A stretch of DNA of 64,000 nucleotides from Anolis sagrei. Its lineage: Eukaryota; Chordata; Lepidosauria; Squamata; Anolidae. The translations under genes were made by a program, and so were the position numbers. The notes below the pieces were generated by a model. It did no database searches, had not been told where the DNA came from, and worked only from the letters and a program-made list of their open reading frames with translations. Each line of letters opens with the position of its first letter. Position 1 is the first letter of the stretch. Shown piece by piece: positions 42,801-53,951 of the stretch. The stretch lies in contig NC_090034.1 in the NCBI RefSeq assembly GCF_037176765.1, forward strand, positions 26,481,375 to 26,545,374, read 5' to 3'.

Positions 42801-43145
42801 ATTATTCATTTGACAGAGTAGACGCGGCCTCAGGCAACAACGTCAATAATTTGCCACTTATGGGAATATGGAATTCATGGTCCAGAAAAACAGTTCCTCC
42901 TTGCTCTGTTGAGGCATATGCAATGCATAGTTCAGACTCCAACTCCTAGAATCCCCAGGAAAAGATTTGGAGAGCTCCAAAGCTCTGTGGCTTGAATTCC
43001 TTAGAGTAAAACCAGCAGGATATCCATGTGAGACAGAGAAGAAAGGAAAAAAGAAGGAGCCTCATGCATTTTGATGCTTGGTTTTGCAGCATTTTGTTTT
43101 CATTGCCCCCACCTCCAGCATTGGCAAGACCAGACCCCCGCTTAC

Positions 43146-43190
43146 CTGTGCGTGGCTTGCTTGTTCAGCCCCCCAGCGTCTCCTCTCCCG
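43146..43190 (-). other. PERCC1: Probable non-coding first exon of PERCC1
   Basis: The minus strand reads ...GCAAGCCACGCACAG|GTAAGCGGGG, a strong donor at 43146/43145, lying ~30 bp downstream of a TATA box. The next acceptor on this strand in a gene context is the PERCC1 coding exon at 41278. The start site near 43190 is inferred from TATA spacing only. Confidence 0.6.
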
Positions 43191-43219
43191 ACTCTCCACC
43201 TTCCCACCTGGGGCTGAAG

Positions 43220-43228
43220 TATTTATAG
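43220..43228 (-). promoter_or_regulatory. PERCC1: TATA box of the PERCC1 promoter
   Basis: CTATAAATA on minus, about 30 bp before the inferred start and 75 bp before a strong splice donor. A TATA promoter fits the cell-type-restricted expression known for PERCC1. Confidence 0.6.
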
Positions 43229-43620
43229 TGAATTGGTGGAACTGGGGACTAGCAAATATTTGGCGGCTGTATTGTAATCGTAGCCTCTGCAAACAAGACT
43301 CTGGTTTGCTTTAGTGCCCGGCAACCGGAGAACACCGCAGACAAGGAGCCGGCAAGGACAGGAGATAGGGCTCACCTTAATGGCCCACTTCCTGGGGGAT
43401 TTTCGAGTGTTATTCCTGCTCATTGGCCCTATTAGGCCTGCCGCCCCAGCTGCCCAGCCGCCCCGGATGGACGCAGGTTGACAGAGGACTCTTATCTCCT
43501 GCGTTGGTTTGGAGACTAAATCAAGCCTTGTCAAATAGGCGTAAAATTAAATTTCATGCTATTTTGACTTCAGGAGTAGGCATCATCTCCAGAAGAAAGT
43601 TAATGCTTCTTCAACAACTC
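43229..43620. promoter_or_regulatory. Non-repetitive upstream region of PERCC1
   Basis: No repeat family is recognised. It contains CTTATCT (GATA-type, 43490), AGGAGATAGG, GTAAAATTAAATTT and a GC-rich stretch GCCGCCCCAGCTGCCCAGCC. The position suggests the proximal promoter or enhancer; function is inferred from position only. Confidence 0.35.
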
Positions 43621-43783
43621 ATGTGCAAATAATAGGTGCCAGGCCAGAACCGGAGAGAGGTGAGCTAGCTGGCTGGCTGGCTGGCTGGAGGGCTGGGTCT
43701 TCCCATTTAAAAACATGCAAACAAAGCAGAAGAATAAAAATATATAGCAGATATAATACAGTGTTGATTATGGGAAACAATAT

Positions 43784-45000
43784 TACTTTATTTATTTATT
43801 CATTTATCGTGTCAGAAGCTAACTGAGAATGCAGTTATAATGGCCAAAAAACCCCCTACAAAGTTAAAAACTTGGCATTATACTAAATATACGTTGACCA
43901 GAAGTTGGGCACTTGGACTGCCTCTGGTGTCGCTGTGAGAAGGTCCTCTATTGTGCATGTGGCAGGGCTCAGGCTGCATCGTAATAGGTAGTCTGTGGTT
44001 TGCTCTTTGCCACACTCGCATGTTGTGAACTCCACTTTGTGGCCCATTTCTTAAGGTGGGCTCTGTACCTCGTGGTGCCAGAGTGCAATCTGTTCAGCGC
44101 CTTCCAAGTCGCCCAGTCTTGTGTGTGCCCAGGAGGGAGTCTCTCATCCGGTATCAGCCACTGATTGAGGTTCCAGGTTTTAGCCTACCACTTTTGGATT
44201 CTCACTCGCTGAGGTGTTCTTGCGAGTATCTCTCTAGATTTTAAGAAGCTATTTCTGGATTTAAGGCATTGGATTGCTGGCTGATATCCGAACAGGGGAT
44301 GGGCCAGAGATGCCACTGCCTTGGTCCTTTCATTACAGGCTGCTACTTCCTGACCGATATCAAGTGATGCAATATTGATGAAACAGCATCATTTCTCCAG
44401 CAGCATAGGGTGTAGACATCCTGTGATCATGCGGCATTCCTCATTAAGAGCCACATCCACTGTTTTAATGTGGTAAGATGTATTCCCCACTGGGCATGCG
44501 TATTCAGCAGCAGAGTAGCAAAGCGCAAGGTCAAATGTCTTCACTGTGTCTGGTTGTGATCCCCAGGTTGTGCCAGTCAGCTTTCGTATGATATTATTTC
44601 TAGTGCCCACTTTTTGCTTGATAGTCAAGCAGTGCTTCTTGTAAGTCAGACCATGGTTCAGAGTGACTCCCAGTTATTTTGTGTGCTGCAGTGCTCCAGT
44701 GGGATTCCTTCCCAGGTAATCCTCAGAGCTTGAGATGCTTGTCTGTTCTTAAGGTGAAAAGCACACGTCTGTGTTTTAGATGGATTAGGAATCAGCTGGT
44801 TTTTCCTATAATAGGCAGCAAGAGCGCCTAAAGGGCCGGAGAGCTTCTGTTCACCCATTTCAAAGCTCCCTGCTTGAGTGGTGGTGGCATGATCGTCAGC
44901 ATAGATGAATCCCTCTGTCCCCTCTGGCAGTGGCTGGTCATTTGTGTAAATGTTAAACACTGATGGAGCACATACACTCTCCTGAGGGAGAATTATTAAT
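43784..45000 (-). mobile_element. Jockey-like LINE, RT to 3' end
   Basis: The minus strand encodes FNIYTNDQPLPEGTEGFIYA, DDHATTTQAGSFEMGEQKL, NPSKTQTCAFHLKNRQAS, KVGTRNNIIRKLTGTTWGSQ and ALCYSAAEYACPV, ending with the CTTCTGACACGATAAATGAA tail. Same family as 1-715. Broken frames; inactive. Confidence 0.85.
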
Positions 45001-45079
45001 TAAATCTGTTTCTTAGTGTTATACGTACAATGTTGACTCTCTATTGTTAAATATTTTAAAATTCTGCAATGCTTTGCAG

Positions 45080-45275
45080 CATCTCTTATCCAAAATACCT
45101 AGGGCCATAAATGTTTTGGATGTCAGATTTTGGAACACCAGCATTTGCACACATGTATGATATCTTGGAGATGGGACCCAGGTCTAAACATACAATTAAT
45201 TTATGTTTCCTATAGACCCATAGATTCTCTGAATCACCGGTGCATCCAAGGCATCAAAAACTTTACTAGTTTCCC
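45080..45275. mobile_element. Tigger/MER2-like fragment
   Basis: CATCTCTTATCCAAAATACC, GTATGATATCTTGGAGATGG and GGTCTAAACATACAATTAAT match the MER2-like family at 33410 and 45531. Confidence 0.6.
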
Positions 45276-45530
45276 TCTGTTTTGCCACAACACATGAGAA
45301 GGCTAAGAAGAGAAAAAGGAGTTGCTAGATTTGTTGGCATCAGGAAAAGAAAGGAAGGTGGGAAAGAAGAAAGTAGGGAGAACGAGGGGGAGAAAAAAGG
45401 GAACGAGGAGATTTGCCAGCACCCCTCCCCCCCCCCCAATGCCTTCCAAGTAAGAACCCGTACACATTTATCTCATTGATTTCTTTCTCTTCGTGAATGC
45501 TGCATGAATTAGTATCATTATTATTACAGT

Positions 45531-45815
45531 GCAGGTTGAGTATCATTTTTATGTGAGAAACTGCAATTTGCTTCTGGTGTGAGAGAATTGGCTGTCTGCA
45601 AGGACATTGCCCAGGGGATGCCCAGATGTATGATGTTTTACCATCCTTGTGGAAGGTTTCCCTCATGTCCCCGCATCTCTTATCCAAAATGCTTGGGATC
45701 AGAGCAATCCCTATTTGCCCCCCGTCCCCGCACCTCCCCATTTTTGAAATATTGATATTTACATATGCATAATGAGATATCTTGGAGATGGGACACAAGT
45801 CTAAACATGAAATTG
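45531..45815. mobile_element. Tigger/MER2-like fragment interrupted by a SINE
   Basis: GTGCAGGTTGAGTATCA (45532-45548) resumes at 45674 as TCTCTTATCCAAAATGCTTG and continues to ATGAAATT at 45815. The gap holds a minus-strand SINE body. Confidence 0.65.
45549..45673 (-). mobile_element. SINE body of the 53316 family, headless
   Basis: TTGCTTCTGGTGTGAGAGAA, GGCTGTCTGCAAGGACATTG and TTTCCCTCATGTCCCCGC are the reverse complement of the SINE at 53316-53500 plus extra internal sequence. The tRNA head is absent. Confidence 0.75.
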
Positions 45816-46740
45816 TGTTGTGGAAGGCTTTCATGGCCGGAATCACTGTGCTGCTGTGAGTTTTCTAGGCTGTATGGCCATGCTCCAGGAGCAAATGGGG
45901 CTTATATATCTGTGGAATGATGTCCAGGGTGGAAGAAAGAACTCCTGTCTGTTTGAGGCAAGTGTGAATGTTGCAATGGACAAGCTTGATTAGTACTGAA
46001 TAGCCTTGCAGCTTCAAAGCCTAGCTGGTTCTTGCCTGGGGGAATCCTTTTTTGGGAGGTGTTCAACAAATGTTACGTTCAGCAAAGAACAAGAGGGATC
46101 CTCTCACCTCTGCAGGATTCTACCGTATACCATGCAGCTATGGACAAGTCTACATAGGGACCCACAAATGCGGCAGCATTGCCCAGGCACGAATCAAGGA
46201 ACATGAAAGGTACTGCAGACTAATTCAATCAGAGAAGGCAACCATAGGAGAGTACTTGATGAACCAACCTGGACACCACATATTATTTGAGAGCACAAAT
46301 ATCATGTCAGACCACACAGAGATGCCATTGAAATCCATAATTACCACATGTACAATTTCAACAGAAAGGAGGGAACCATGAAAATGAACACAATCTGGCT
46401 ACCAGTATTAAAAAAAACTCTAGAATCAGGACAGTAAATAAAAAACAACACCCAGAAAACAGGGGACTTGGAGACAGGAAACAATCAGGGCCAGCTAACA
46501 CCTCCCAACAAAGGAGGAGTAGAGGAGTAGAGGGCTGTTCTGGCTCCTCCATTGCGATTCTAAGATATGCGTCTTATCTTTGCTATTATCCATGGTTTCA
46601 GGTATCCACAGGCAGTCAGTGCATTATCGCTGTACTCTACTGAGTTACTGTGAGTTTTCTGGGCTGTATGGCCATGTTCCAGTAGCATTCTCTCCTGATA
46701 TTTCACCAGCATCTATGGCTAATGGCATCTTCAGAGGTCT
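45816..46740. mobile_element. Penelope-like copies in inverted arrangement
   Basis: 45816-45935 is the family's non-coding 3' part on minus. 46065-46445 is plus and encodes AGFYRIPCSYGQVYIG (GIY-YIG-type nuclease core) with ARIKEHERYCRLIQSEKA and EYLMNQPGHHILFE. 46635-46740 is minus 3' part again. Inverted and tandem arrangements are typical of Penelope-like elements. Confidence 0.8.
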
Positions 46741-46934
46741 TCTCTACTCTTGAAAGAGTAGATATAGAATAGGAAACATAAACATAGCACATGTCTTTTT
46801 GCTACTGAACTATTGCTCTCTCCAATATATAAACTTTGGGACTAGTCAGAGAGTCATGGAGTCACAGAATTGGAAGGAGTCTCATGCACCATTGTGTCCA
46901 ACTCTCTTCTCAGTACCAGATTTCCAGCTAAAGC

Positions 46935-47135
46935 ATTTCCAGCAGTTTGCTGTCCAGCCTCTTACCATCATCATCATCATCTCATCCTCTACCTTTTCCT
47001 TTCATATGCCTGGAGAAAGAAACTTACACTACTTTTCTGGTCAATGGGTTCCATTGTTTCACTTTTCTACTGGCTGTTAGGAATTGTGGGAGTTGGAATC
47101 CAAAACACCTGGAGGGAGAGCCGAAGTTGGTCCAG
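46935..47135. mobile_element. Half hairpin MITE and simple repeat
   Basis: A (CAT)n stretch at 46965-46980 and, at 47068-47135, GGCTGTTAGGAATTGTGGGA with AACACCTGGAGGGAGAGCCG, one arm of the GCATGGGCAAACT hairpin family. Confidence 0.6.
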
Positions 47136-47139
47136 GCCT

Positions 47140-47730
47140 GAACTGGAAGGAGGCCATATTTTCCTTCTTGTTTCCCACTCTGCTTGGAGATGGTGCCGCT
47201 ATGCCCACCCAGGCTCTCTTCTCCCATGCCTTAGTTTTGCCCAAAATGAGCACTTAGCCTTGGCCAAACATTCAAGCAAGTGCTGGCGGCCCTCCTGCCT
47301 CGATAGCAGCTATCTCACCCATTTGCTGGCTTGACAAACATGTTTGGATACACAGACAGATCCCAGCAGCAACTGATAAGCCAAGCTAGTCATCGCCCCT
47401 TCAATCTGCTCTCTTGACGTCACTCTGTGCCTTGTCGCCTCTGTCTCCTTGCAGGACACATGGGGAAACACGTAATAAAGGTCAGATTTGAGAAACAAGG
47501 GGTACGGAAAGAAAGAAAGGGAGGATGGAACACCTTTGGAAACTCCCTCTAAACTGCACACTGTTCCTCCAACTGTGCCGATGTGACCATCTGGGTAAAT
47601 ACATCCTCTGTCTTCCCACTTTTCCAGCTGCTTTCAAAATGTCCTGGTTTCTCACTGTTCCTCCCACTCCCCCCTTTGTATTCAGTGTACTTCAATCACT
47701 GCTGCAAACTGGGCTCAAATTGCAAAAGGA
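47140..47730. other. Non-repetitive block between PERCC1 and LUC7L
   Basis: No repeat or gene recognised. It carries a perfect CRE (TGACGTCA, 47415-47422), a GATA-type CTGATAAGCC (47367) and GGTAAATACATCC. Several short ORFs are present on both strands without recognisable features. Possibly regulatory for PERCC1; this is inference. Confidence 0.4.
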
Positions 47731-47739
47731 GTTTGCATT

Positions 47740-48480
47740 CCATTATCTCAGTGGAGAAGATCCTCTCACCTCAGCAGGAGTCTATTGTATACCATGCAGT
47801 TGTGGACAAGTCTGCATAGGGACACCCAAACACAGCAGCATTGCCCAGACACAAGTAAAGGAATATGAAAGCCACTGCAGACTAATCCAACCTGAGAAGT
47901 CAGCCATAGCAGAATACTTGATGAACCAACCTGGACACAGAATATTAGTTGAGAAGACAGAAATGCTGCACCACTCTGACAAGCATCATGTCAGATTACA
48001 CAGAGAAGCCATTGAAATCCACAAGAAGCACATGGACAATTTCAACAGAAAGAAGGAAACTATGAAAATGAACACAATTTGGTTACCAGTTTTTTTTAAA
48101 AAAAACCCACCAGAATCAAGACAGTAAACAAAGGACACCACTCAGCAACAGGGGAAGACCAGACAGTAAACAATCAAGGGCCAGTTAACACCTCCCATAC
48201 AGAGGGTGCCTCCAGGCAACAACACTAATTGACTTTGCAAACTTCATGGCTACTCAGTGCTAATCAAGCTTACCATTGCAAGTAGACTTGTTTCAGACAA
48301 GGGTTCTTTCTCCCACATTGGACAGTCCACAGATATATATACACTCCGCCTCATTTCCAACAGACCTCTGAACAAACCTCTGAAGATGCCATTAGCCACA
48401 GATGCAGGTGAAATGGCAGGAAAGAATGTTACTGGAACATGGCCATGCAACCCAAAAAACTCACAGCAACCCAAGATCAG
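47740..48480 (+). mobile_element. Penelope-like element, nuclease region to 3' end
   Basis: Encodes DPLTSAGVYCIPCSCGQVCI, KEYESHCRLIQPEKSAIAEY, LMNQPGHRILVEKTEML and REAIEIHKKHMDNFNRKKET, followed by the family's 3' non-coding part (CATGGCCATGCAACCC, AACTCACAGCAACCC). The GIY-YIG nuclease core is visible but the RT domain is missing. Confidence 0.88.
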
Positions 48481-48659
48481 AAGGGCTGGATCTTGCTTTT
48501 CCCAGGAAGTTCAAAACGGTTGCAGCTTCTCATCACTTGTGGGCTCTTCTTCCTCACTTTTGACACCTGATGCTGCTTGCCACCTATCCCGTGTTGGAGG
48601 AGTAAAATCCCTGAGCCACCATTGGGCTCTGGTTCAGTGACAGGGCCTCTGAGTTGCAA

Positions 48660-49800
48660 TCAGAGGATTCCAACATTCCTATGAGTACCACCTAGAATCA
48701 CATTGGCTTTTTTAGTTGCTCCATCACACTGCTAGGACACCTAGATTCCTTTCATATGGACTCTTTTCCAGCCAGGTGACTCCCATCTTCACCTCTGTAC
48801 ATTTCATTTTTTACTCAGTTTAGGCCCAGCTGTCTCACCTGTTAAGGTCATTTTGGATTGTGATCCTATCTTCTGAGTTGCAGTTTTAGATTTTGATGCT
48901 AGCTTCGTTGGTTCCACCTGCAAACCTGATTAAGCATGATCTGTAGTCCGTCACCCAAATTATTGCTATTATAGAGCAGCGTTTCTCCACCTGCAAAGTG
49001 GTGTTAGAGGGGTTGCCAAAGACCATCAGAAAACACAGTATTTTCTGTTGGTCATGGGGGGTTCTGTGTGGGAAGTTTGGGCCAATTCTACAGTTGGTGG
49101 GGATCAGAATGCTCTTAATAGGTGAATTAAAAACTATTAATCCGAACAACTACAGATCCCAAATGTCAAGTCTGTTTCCCCCAAATTCCACCAGTGTTCA
49201 TATCTGGGTATATTGAGTATTTGTGCCAAATTTGGTCCAGATCCATCATTGTTTGAGTCCACACTGCTCTCTGAGTGTAGGTGAACTAAAACTCAAGGTC
49301 AGTGACCCTCAAACCCTTCTAGTATTTTCTGTTGGCCTTGGGAGTTCTGCGTACCAAGTTTGGTTCAATTACACTGTTCGTGGAGTTCTGAATGCTTCTT
49401 GATTGTAGGTGAACTATAAATCCCAGCAACTACAACTCTCAAATGACAAAAATCAATCCCCCCAACCCCACCAGTTTTCAAATTTGGGCGTATAAGGTAT
49501 TTGGATATCAGATATTTACATGCACTCATAACCGTAACAAAATTAGTTATGTAGTAGCAATGAAAATAATGTTATGGTTGGGGGTCACCACAACACGAGG
49601 AACTGTATTAAGGGGTCACGGCATTAGGAAGGTTGAGAACCACTGTTATAGAGGCTGAATAGCATTGGTCCAGGCAGAACTCTGTGGCATCCCATTATCC
49701 TCCTAGCATTGCTTTGCAGTCTGGAGAACCACTTAAGGATAGGTTCAACCATTCAATTCGGTTCACTGTATTCAAAGGTGACTTCTCAAGCTTTGCTGCC
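48660..49800 (-). mobile_element. CR1 LINE fragment split by a SPIN-type hAT
   Basis: CR1 ORF-end sequence on minus (complement of ATCACATTGGCTTTTTTAGT and CTCCATCACACTGCTAGGAC) runs to 48976 and resumes at 49654 (GGCTGAATAGCATTGGTCCA). The insertion lies at 48977-49645. Confidence 0.75.
48977..49645. mobile_element. SPIN-type hAT, 669 bp, with perfect 8-bp target duplication
   Basis: Ends CAGCGTTTCTCCACCT and, on minus, CAGTGGTTCTCAACCT. Flanked by TTATAGAG on both sides (48969-48976, 49646-49653), fitting nTnnnnAn. The right subterminus has GGGGGTCACCACAACACGAG and GGTCACGGCATTAGGAAG. Confidence 0.9.
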
Positions 49801-49925
49801 TATAGCTTAGTGTTGCCTAAGGGTAATGTTGCCTTGGAGTTATTGGGTTGCTCTGCGGGTGGGAAAAGAAGGCACTGTACTTGCTGCTCTTGTTCAGAAA
49901 CAGAGGGACAACTGGAGCACAAACA

Positions 49926-50217
49926 GGGGCCCTTCTACACTGCCATATAAAATCCAAATTATCTGCTTTGAACAGGATTCGATGGCGGTGTAGACCAGGC
50001 ATGGGCAAACTTTGTCCCTCTAGGTTTTTTGGACAGCAACTCCCACAATTCCTAACAGCCAGTAGGCTGTTAGGAATTGTGGGAATTGAAGTCCAAAACA
50101 CCTGGAGGGCCGAAGCTTGCCCATGCCTGGTGCAGACTCATATAATCTAGTTCAAAACAGATAATGTGGATTATTGCCTTTGATAATCTGGATTATATGG
50201 CAGTGCAGAAGGAGCCT
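49926..50217. mobile_element. Palindromic MITE with nested hairpin hAT MITE
   Basis: Outer ends GGGCCCTTCTACACTGCC and the complement of GGCAGTGCAGAAGGAGCC. The inner element 49996-50129 (CAGGCATGGGCAAACTTTGT) has flanks GTGTAGAC and GTGCAGAC, 7 of 8 identical. Confidence 0.85.
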
Positions 50218-50504
50218 GGGTGGTAAGATTGACATGAGGACAGAAAGGCTTTTTCTTGACAGTTGCGGATATGCATATATTCTCATGCATGCCAGGAAGG
50301 AAAAAGCAAACCCCAAAACTGCTGTGGCCGCATGACCTGAAATGATCTGATACAGTGAACATGCTGCCTTTTGTACCAAAGTGAATTCAAGGAGAGGAAG
50401 GGTATACCAGGATGTACTTTCCAAACTGCCTGTTGGGAGATGTGATTGTGTTGTCTGCAGTCCAGAAGTTTGTCACATTAAAAGGGCTCCCCTCATCCCC
50501 AATG

Positions 50505-50740
50505 GAAGAAATCCCAAAGGGCATCTAGTCCAACCTCCTTCAGCCAGGCAGGAAGACACAGCCAAAGCCTTCCCGACAGATGGCCATCCCACCATCCTCC
50601 CATTGAATGATGTGTGATTGAGTCTCCTTACCTGGAGATTTTGAAGCAAAGGATGGATGACCATCTATCTGGAGGTTTTGATGATGTCTTCCTTTATGGC
50701 AGAAAGGGAATTGGACTGGGCTCCCTTCCAACTCTAGGAT

Positions 50741-50742
<2 letters not shown>
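50505..50742. mobile_element. Two CR1 3' ends, head to head
   Basis: 50505-50600 is minus (CATCTAGTCCAACCTCCTTC). 50607-50742 is plus (GGATGGATGACCATCTATCT, GGACTGGGCTCCCTTCCAAC, TAGGATTC). (ATT)n tracts and L2-like tail fragments follow to about 51000. Confidence 0.7.
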
Positions 50743-50778
<36 letters not shown>

Positions 50779-50827
50779 TATACCCCGCTTTTTTTCTCTG
50801 CAAGGAGACTCAAAGTGGCGATGAATC

Positions 50828-50871
<44 letters not shown>

Positions 50872-51330
50872 CATTTCATCTCTCCCACAGGAGACTCAAA
50901 GCGGCTTAACATAAAAACATTAGCATACAATTCAAAATATACAAATTTGCAAACATTAAAGCTGAACGAAATATAAACAGTATTAAAGTTCATAGTTAAA
51001 TATATATCAGTTGTGTGTCTCTCTCAGTCTTAATCTCTGGCTTGGAGTAAATTTTTGGGATTTAGTTATGTTTTCTTGGGCAAATTTCAGCCCTCCAAGT
51101 GTTTTGGACTTCAGCTCCCACAATTCCTAACAGCCTACTAAATCCCACTTGAAAGAGCACCCCCCCCCCCCACACCCCCGTGTTTAAGGACATCCAAAGA
51201 AGGAGAACCCGCCTCTCTCCGAGGCAGACTTTACACTGTGCAGTCAGTAAGTCCTCTGTAATGCTTCACTGGCTCTGTTTCCTTGTGATTGGAAGTCATG
51301 GCAATGAAAACAGTATGAAACCATTATTAA

Positions 51331-53100
51331 AATCATAGAATAATTGAGTTGGAAAAGAGACCATATGGGCCATCTAGTCCAACCCCCTTCTGCATGTAGG
51401 AAAAGCACAATCCAAGCATCCTTGGCAGATGGCCACCCAGTCTCTGCTTAAAAGCCTCCAAGGAAGGAGCTTCCACCAGACTCCTAGGCAGAGAGTTCTA
51501 CTTCTGAACAGTTCTTCTTACAGCCAGGAAGTTCTTCCTAATGTTCAGATGGAATCTCCTTTCCTGTCATTTGAACCCATTGCTCCATTGAGTCCTAGTT
51601 TCCAGGGTAGCAAAAAAACAACCCCCCTCCCTCTTCCTTATCACATCTTTTCACACAATGATACATGGCTCTCATGTCTCCTCTCAACCTTCTCTTCCGC
51701 AGGCTAAACATGCCCAGCTCTTTAAGACACTTCTCAAAGGGATTATTCATGGTCTCCAGACATTTGATCATTTTAGTTTCCCTCCTCTAGGAACCTTCCA
51801 GCTTAGAGTCAGTATCTCTTTTGAACTGTGGAGCCCAGGATTGGACACAGTATGATTCCAGGTGAAGAGATCTGACCAAAGCCAAATAGAGAGGCACCAG
51901 GACTTCCCTCGATGTGGACACTAGATTCCTTTTGTTGCAGCCCAAAATACCATGGGTTTTTATAGCTGCTGCATCACACTCTTGGCTCATGTTCAGCTTG
52001 CTCTCCACAAAGCTCCAAGATCTTTCTCACATGACCAGGCATTTTCCATCCTGTACTTTTGCATTCCATTTTTTCTGCCTAAATATCATATCTTATATTT
52101 GTCCTTGTTGATATTAATTGTGTTAGTTTTGGCTAATCAGCTCTCTAATCTGTTAAGGTTCTTTTGCATCCTGATACTGTCCTCTGAAGTATTAGCATCC
52201 CCTCCCAATTTGGTCCCATCTGCAGACTTGATCAGCATTCCCTCTAAACCAGTGTTTCTCAACCTTCCTAATGCCGCAACCCTTAATACAGTTCCTTACG
52301 TTGTGGTGACCCCCAACCATAACATTATTTTTGTTGCTACTTCATAACTATAATTTTGCTACCGTTATAAATCATAATGTAAATGCAGGATGTATTTTCA
52401 TTCCCTGGATCAAAATTGGCACAAACACCCGATACACCCAAATTTGGGAAAATATAGATTTTGTCATTTGTGAGTTGTAGTTGCTGGGATTTATAGTTAA
52501 CCTACAATCAAAGAGCATTCTGAATGCCACCAATGATGGAATTGAACCAAAATTGGCACACAGAACTCCCATGACCAACAGAAAATACTGGGCATTGACC
52601 TTGAGTTTTTGAGTTGTAGTGCGCCTACATCCAGAGAGCTGCGGACTCAAACAATGATGGATTCGGACCAAACTTGGAACAAATACTCATTATGCTCAAA
52701 TATGAACACTGGTGGAGTTTGGAGAAAATAGACCTTGACATTTGGGAGTTGTACTTGCTGGAATTTATAGTTCACCTACAATCAAAGAGCATTCTGAACC
52801 CCACTAATGATAGAATTGAGCCAAACACACAGAATCCCCACGACTAACAGAAAATACTATGTTTTCTGATGGTCTTTCATGATCCCTCTGGCACCCCCTC
52901 GTGACCCCTCCCCAAGGGTCCCAACTCCCAGGTTGTGAAACACTGCTCTAAACCTTCATCCAAGTCATTAATAAAGATGTTGAACAGAACTGAAGGGCCC
53001 AGGACCGAATCCTCTTTATGGAACTCCACTAGTCACTTCTTTCCAGGACCAAGAAGAGGAACCATTGGGGATAAGCTGGATCTTTGATTTGTTTTAGGGA
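51331..53100 (-). mobile_element. CR1 LINE 3' portion split by a SPIN-type hAT
   Basis: The tail on minus is the complement of AAATCATAGAATAATTGAGT. ORF peptides include LNMSQECDAAAIKTHGILG and VLVPLYLALVRSLHLESYC. Sequence stops at 52249 and resumes at 52954 (CTTCATCCAAGTCATTAATA), with the hAT between. Confidence 0.88.
52250..52945. mobile_element. SPIN-type hAT, 696 bp, with perfect 8-bp target duplication
   Basis: Ends CAGTGTTTCTCAACCT and, on minus, CAGTGTTTCACAACCT. CTCTAAAC flanks both sides (52242-52249, 52946-52953). The left ~130 bp (CTTCCTAATGCCGCAACCCT, GTGGTGACCCCCAACCATAA, TTTGTTGCTACTTCATAACT, AATGTAAATGCAGGATG) matches the SPIN non-autonomous end as remembered. Confidence 0.92.
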
Positions 53101-53315
53101 GATTCTTCATGGTTGTTTCTTTTTGAGTGTTTCTTTTTATCACCAAACAGTTCTTAGAAAGGTATTACTTAAATCTATTTGTTCGTAAGTTACTATTATA
53201 TATAATTAAATTATACATATTATATATACTTATATTATATATACTTAATCTACTATGTATCTTTTTCATTCATCCCCTTTTTCCCGCAACACAGTCTTTC
53301 TACTCTCCACCTTTT

Positions 53316-53500
53316 GCCTCCGGTGGCGCAATGGGTTAAACCCTTTGCTGGCACTAAAGACCGACAGGTCAGAGGTTTGAACCCAGGGAGAGAATGGATG
53401 AGCTCCCTCTGTCAGCTCCAGCTCACAATGCGGGGACATGAGAGAAACCAGCCAATTTTCTCATGCCAGAAGCGACTTGCAGTCCTGACACGAAAATAAA
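53316..53500 (+). mobile_element. tRNA-derived SINE with Jockey-like LINE tail
   Basis: A box GGTGGCGCAATGGGTTAAAC and B box GTCAGAGGTTTGAACCC, body GAGCTCCCTCTGTCAGCTCC and CATGAGAGAAACCAGCC, tail AGTCCTGACACGAAAATAAA. Target duplication TACTCTCCACCTTTT / TACTCTCCAACTTCT (53301-53315, 53501-53515), 13 of 15 identical. The tail matches the 3' end of the LINEs at 1-715 and 43784. Confidence 0.9.
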
Positions 53501-53951
53501 TACTCTCCAACTTCTCTTCTATGAGGGGTTTAACAACATTAGCCACATTATTTGAAATTATATGAATAAATACTCAAATTTTAAATCACCGAGTTTACAT
53601 AATATTCTTCTTGATCGTATATTACCAAACAATTCCTCCCCCCCCCCCCCCCCCCACTTCAGTAGGAAACCATTATAACTGTTCCAGAGGCAAAGGGATT
53701 GCGCCTGTTGGGTTTGACCCTTGTTTGAGCAGTATGATTCCATCCATGACACTTTCTAAGAGAGTTTTTTCAGCACAATGTCGGGTGGCAGAGCATCTGT
53801 CTGGGCATATGGTTCCGCTGGGCTGCCTCTTCCTTGGCTGGGATTTTCTCATAAAACCAACGCGCTACCCGCTTCTCTTCTGTCTTATCAACTCAGTGGC
53901 TTGGAGGCAGCAGCAAAGGTGTGCCGGGGCATCAGGGCCTCTGCGCCATCC

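Noticed and set aside
46100-48130. GIY-YIG nuclease as a free homing endonuclease or host repair gene
   Set aside because: The motif recurs with the same C-terminal peptide and 3' non-coding end in many broken copies, as expected of Penelope-like elements.
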